Program-made: the position numbers and the translations under genes
NCBI GenBank assembly: GCA_046758065.1
Contig: JBHHZM010000161.1
Location: 1-6,031, forward strand
DNA length: 6,031 bases
Reading direction: 5' to 3'
Origin: JBHHZM01 sp046758065
GTDB lineage: Bacteria > Pseudomonadota > Alphaproteobacteria > JAAXGF01
Shown: positions 4,780 to 6,031 of the stretch, piece by piece
Position numbering within the stretch: position 1 is the stretch's first letter
Layout of the letters: each line of letters opens with the position of its first letter
Notes under the pieces: generated by a model
What the model was told of the DNA's origin: nothing
Databases searched by the model: none
Seen by the model: only the letters and a program-made list of their open reading frames with translations

Positions 4780-6031
4780 GTGGCGCGCCCCCGGATCCTG
4801 TTCCCGCTGTTCGCCGAGGTGACGACTCTTCCGGGCGTCGGCCCGCGTATCGGCAGACTGATCGCGAAGCTCGCGGGGCCGCGCGTCGTCGACCTCCTGT
4901 GGCACCTGCCGAACGGGCTGATCGACCGGCGTTTCGCACCCAAGGTGGCCGAGGCGCCGGCGGGGCGCATCGCCACGATCAGCCTGCGCGTCGAGCGGCA
5001 CCTGCCGTCGCCCAGCCCGCGTCGTCCGTACAAGGTGCGTTGCGCCGACGAAACCGGTTTTCTCCACCTCGTCTTCTTTCATCCCCGCGAAGACTACCTC
5101 AGGAAGGCGCTGCCCGAGGGCGAGGAACGCGTCGTCAGCGGCCGGGTCGAACGCTTCGGCGACGAGATACAGATGGTGCATCCCGACCACATCGCACCGC
5201 CCGCCGAAGCGGCCGGCCTGCGCACCGTCGAGCCGGTTTATCCCCTGACCGAGGGCCTCACGCCCAAACCGCTCGGCAAGGCGATCCGCGCGGCGCTGGC
5301 GCGCGCTCCCGAGCTCGACGAGTGGCTCGATCCGGCCTTCCGCGAGCGCCAGGGATGGCCGAACTGGCGTGCCGCACTGGCTGCGGCGCACGCGCCGGCG
5401 GACGAGGCGGCGCTCGAACCGGACAATCCCGACCGCAGCCGCCTCGCCTACGACGAACTGCTCGCCAACCAGCTCGCACTGGCGCTCATGCGTGCCCGCC
5501 AGAAGCGCCAGCCCGGCCGGGCGCTCGCCGGCGACGGTCGGCTGCGCGCCCGCCTTGCCGAGGCCCTGCCCTACCGTCTCACCGACAGCCAGCGCCGGGC
5601 GGTCGACGAAATCGCCGCCGATGCGGCGGCGCCGGGCCGCATGCTGCGGCTCCTCCAGGGCGACGTCGGCAGCGGCAAGACCGTGGTCGCGCTGTTCACC
5701 ATGCTGATCGCCGTCGAGGCGGGTTTCCAGGCGGCGTTGATGGCGCCGACCGAGATCCTCGCACGCCAGCATTACGGCGTTCTCGCGCCGCTCGCCGAAG
5801 CGGTAGGCGTCCGCATCGGCCTGCTCACCGGCCGCGACAAGGGCAAGGCGCGCGAGGCGCTGCGCGGCGCCCTCGCGAACGGCGATCTTGACATCGCCGT
5901 CGGCACCCACGCGCTGTTCCAGGAAGGCGTGGCGTTTCGCGATCTGGCGCTCGCGGTGATCGACGAACAGCACCGTTTCGGCGTCCACCAGCGCCTCACC
6001 CTCGGCGCCAAGGGACGCGGCGTCGATATGC
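4780..6031 (+). CDS. recG: ATP-dependent DNA helicase RecG (3' end outside the window)
   Basis: The frame is open to the right edge: 417 residues of a protein usually near 690-700. RecG is a double-stranded DNA translocase that regresses stalled forks and branch-migrates Holliday junctions and R- or D-loops. The N-terminus ARPRILFPLF leads to the helix-hairpin-helix-like TLPGVGPRIGRLIAKL (16-31). The OB-fold wedge domain follows at about 50-150 and includes VRCADETGFLHLVFFHP (86-102). Motor motifs are PYRLTDSQRRAVDEI (264-278, Q-motif region), Walker A GDVGSGKT at 294-301, MAPTEILARQH (321-331), GTHALF (375-380) and the DEQH box at 395-398. Helicase motifs IV-VI and the C-terminus are beyond the window. 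GTG at 4780 is chosen because of the GGGAGG ribosome-binding site and because relatives begin near this RP-LFPLF sequence; an ATG at 4756 would add eight residues. The gene diverges from sdhE. No motif is damaged in the visible part. Confidence 0.97.
   Translation, partial: MARPRILFPLFAEVTTLPGVGPRIGRLIAKLAGPRVVDLLWHLPNGLIDRRFAPKVAEAPAGRIATISLRVERHLPSPSPRRPYKVRCADETGFLHLVFFHPREDYLRKALPEGEERVVSGRVERFGDEIQMVHPDHIAPPAEAAGLRTVEPVYPLTEGLTPKPLGKAIRAALARAPELDEWLDPAFRERQGWPNWRAALAAAHAPADEAALEPDNPDRSRLAYDELLANQLALALMRARQKRQPGRALAGDGRLRARLAEALPYRLTDSQRRAVDEIAADAAAPGRMLRLLQGDVGSGKTVVALFTMLIAVEAGFQAALMAPTEILARQHYGVLAPLAEAVGVRIGLLTGRDKGKAREALRGALANGDLDIAVGTHALFQEGVAFRDLALAVIDEQHRFGVHQRLTLGAKGRGVDM

Noticed and set aside
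4800..4812. GTTC-N5-GTTC resembling an alphaproteobacterial LexA box
   Set aside because: The known box has seven bases between the GTTC repeats. This one has five and encodes part of the conserved RecG N-terminus (LFPLF).
4695..5033. Long N-terminal extension of the sdhE frame
   Set aside because: It overlaps recG antisense, has no family similarity, and the ATG at 4694 has its own GGAGAC ribosome-binding site and gives the normal SdhE length.
4761..5891. A 376-codon plus-strand open frame overlapping recG in another frame
   Set aside because: Its translation is Arg/Pro/Ala-rich and without motifs. The frame beginning at 4780 encodes unmistakable RecG.
4744..5988. A 414-codon open frame on the minus strand antisense to recG
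   Set aside because: Codon-aligned shadow of recG with a low-complexity Arg/Ala/Glu-rich translation; the same codon-usage explanation applies.

Overview
This is a GC-rich chromosomal window, with codons ending almost entirely in G or C. It carries housekeeping genes typical of an alphaproteobacterium, perhaps Rhodospirillales-like. The clues are the order recG / sdhE / mfd, the sequence style of SdhE and RecG, and a neighbouring FrnE-like thioredoxin-fold protein. The taxonomic placement is inference from recalled family sequences, not from a search. I see no mobile element, CRISPR array, rRNA, tRNA, defence system or toxin pair, and no previously undescribed system.

Layout from left to right. 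Positions 1-50, minus strand: the first 16 codons of a gene that runs off the left edge, probably an AMP-forming acyl-CoA synthetase. Positions 51-268: a non-coding divergent promoter region. Positions 269-916, plus strand: a complete DsbA-family (FrnE-like) oxidoreductase that starts with GTG, has no visible Shine-Dalgarno sequence and may be translated from a leaderless mRNA. Nine bases later the convergent mfd gene ends. Positions 926-4426, minus strand: complete mfd, the transcription-repair coupling factor. Positions 4428-4694, minus strand: sdhE, the FAD assembly factor for succinate dehydrogenase, directly upstream of mfd and separated from it by one base. Positions 4695-4779: a compact divergent control region with two adjacent palindromes. 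Positions 4780-6031, plus strand: recG, a DNA helicase open at the right edge, with about 60% of the protein present.

How the genes work together: mfd and recG both encode superfamily 2 DNA translocases with related motor domains. Mfd removes stalled RNA polymerase and recruits excision repair. RecG remodels stalled replication forks and Holliday junctions. Between them lies sdhE, a respiratory maturation factor that shares a transcript, and probably coupled translation, with mfd. A strong sigma70-type promoter (CTGACA, 17 bp, TATAAG) is readable for the sdhE-mfd operon. It lies within the palindromic region shared with recG, so any protein binding there could affect both directions.

The points most worth a second look are the Arg-to-Cys change in the SdhE RGxxE motif, the two palindromes over the sdhE promoter, the possible leaderless start of the FrnE-like gene, and the TTG start of mfd one base after sdhE. 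Very long open frames antisense to mfd and recG are codon-usage shadows and are not annotated.
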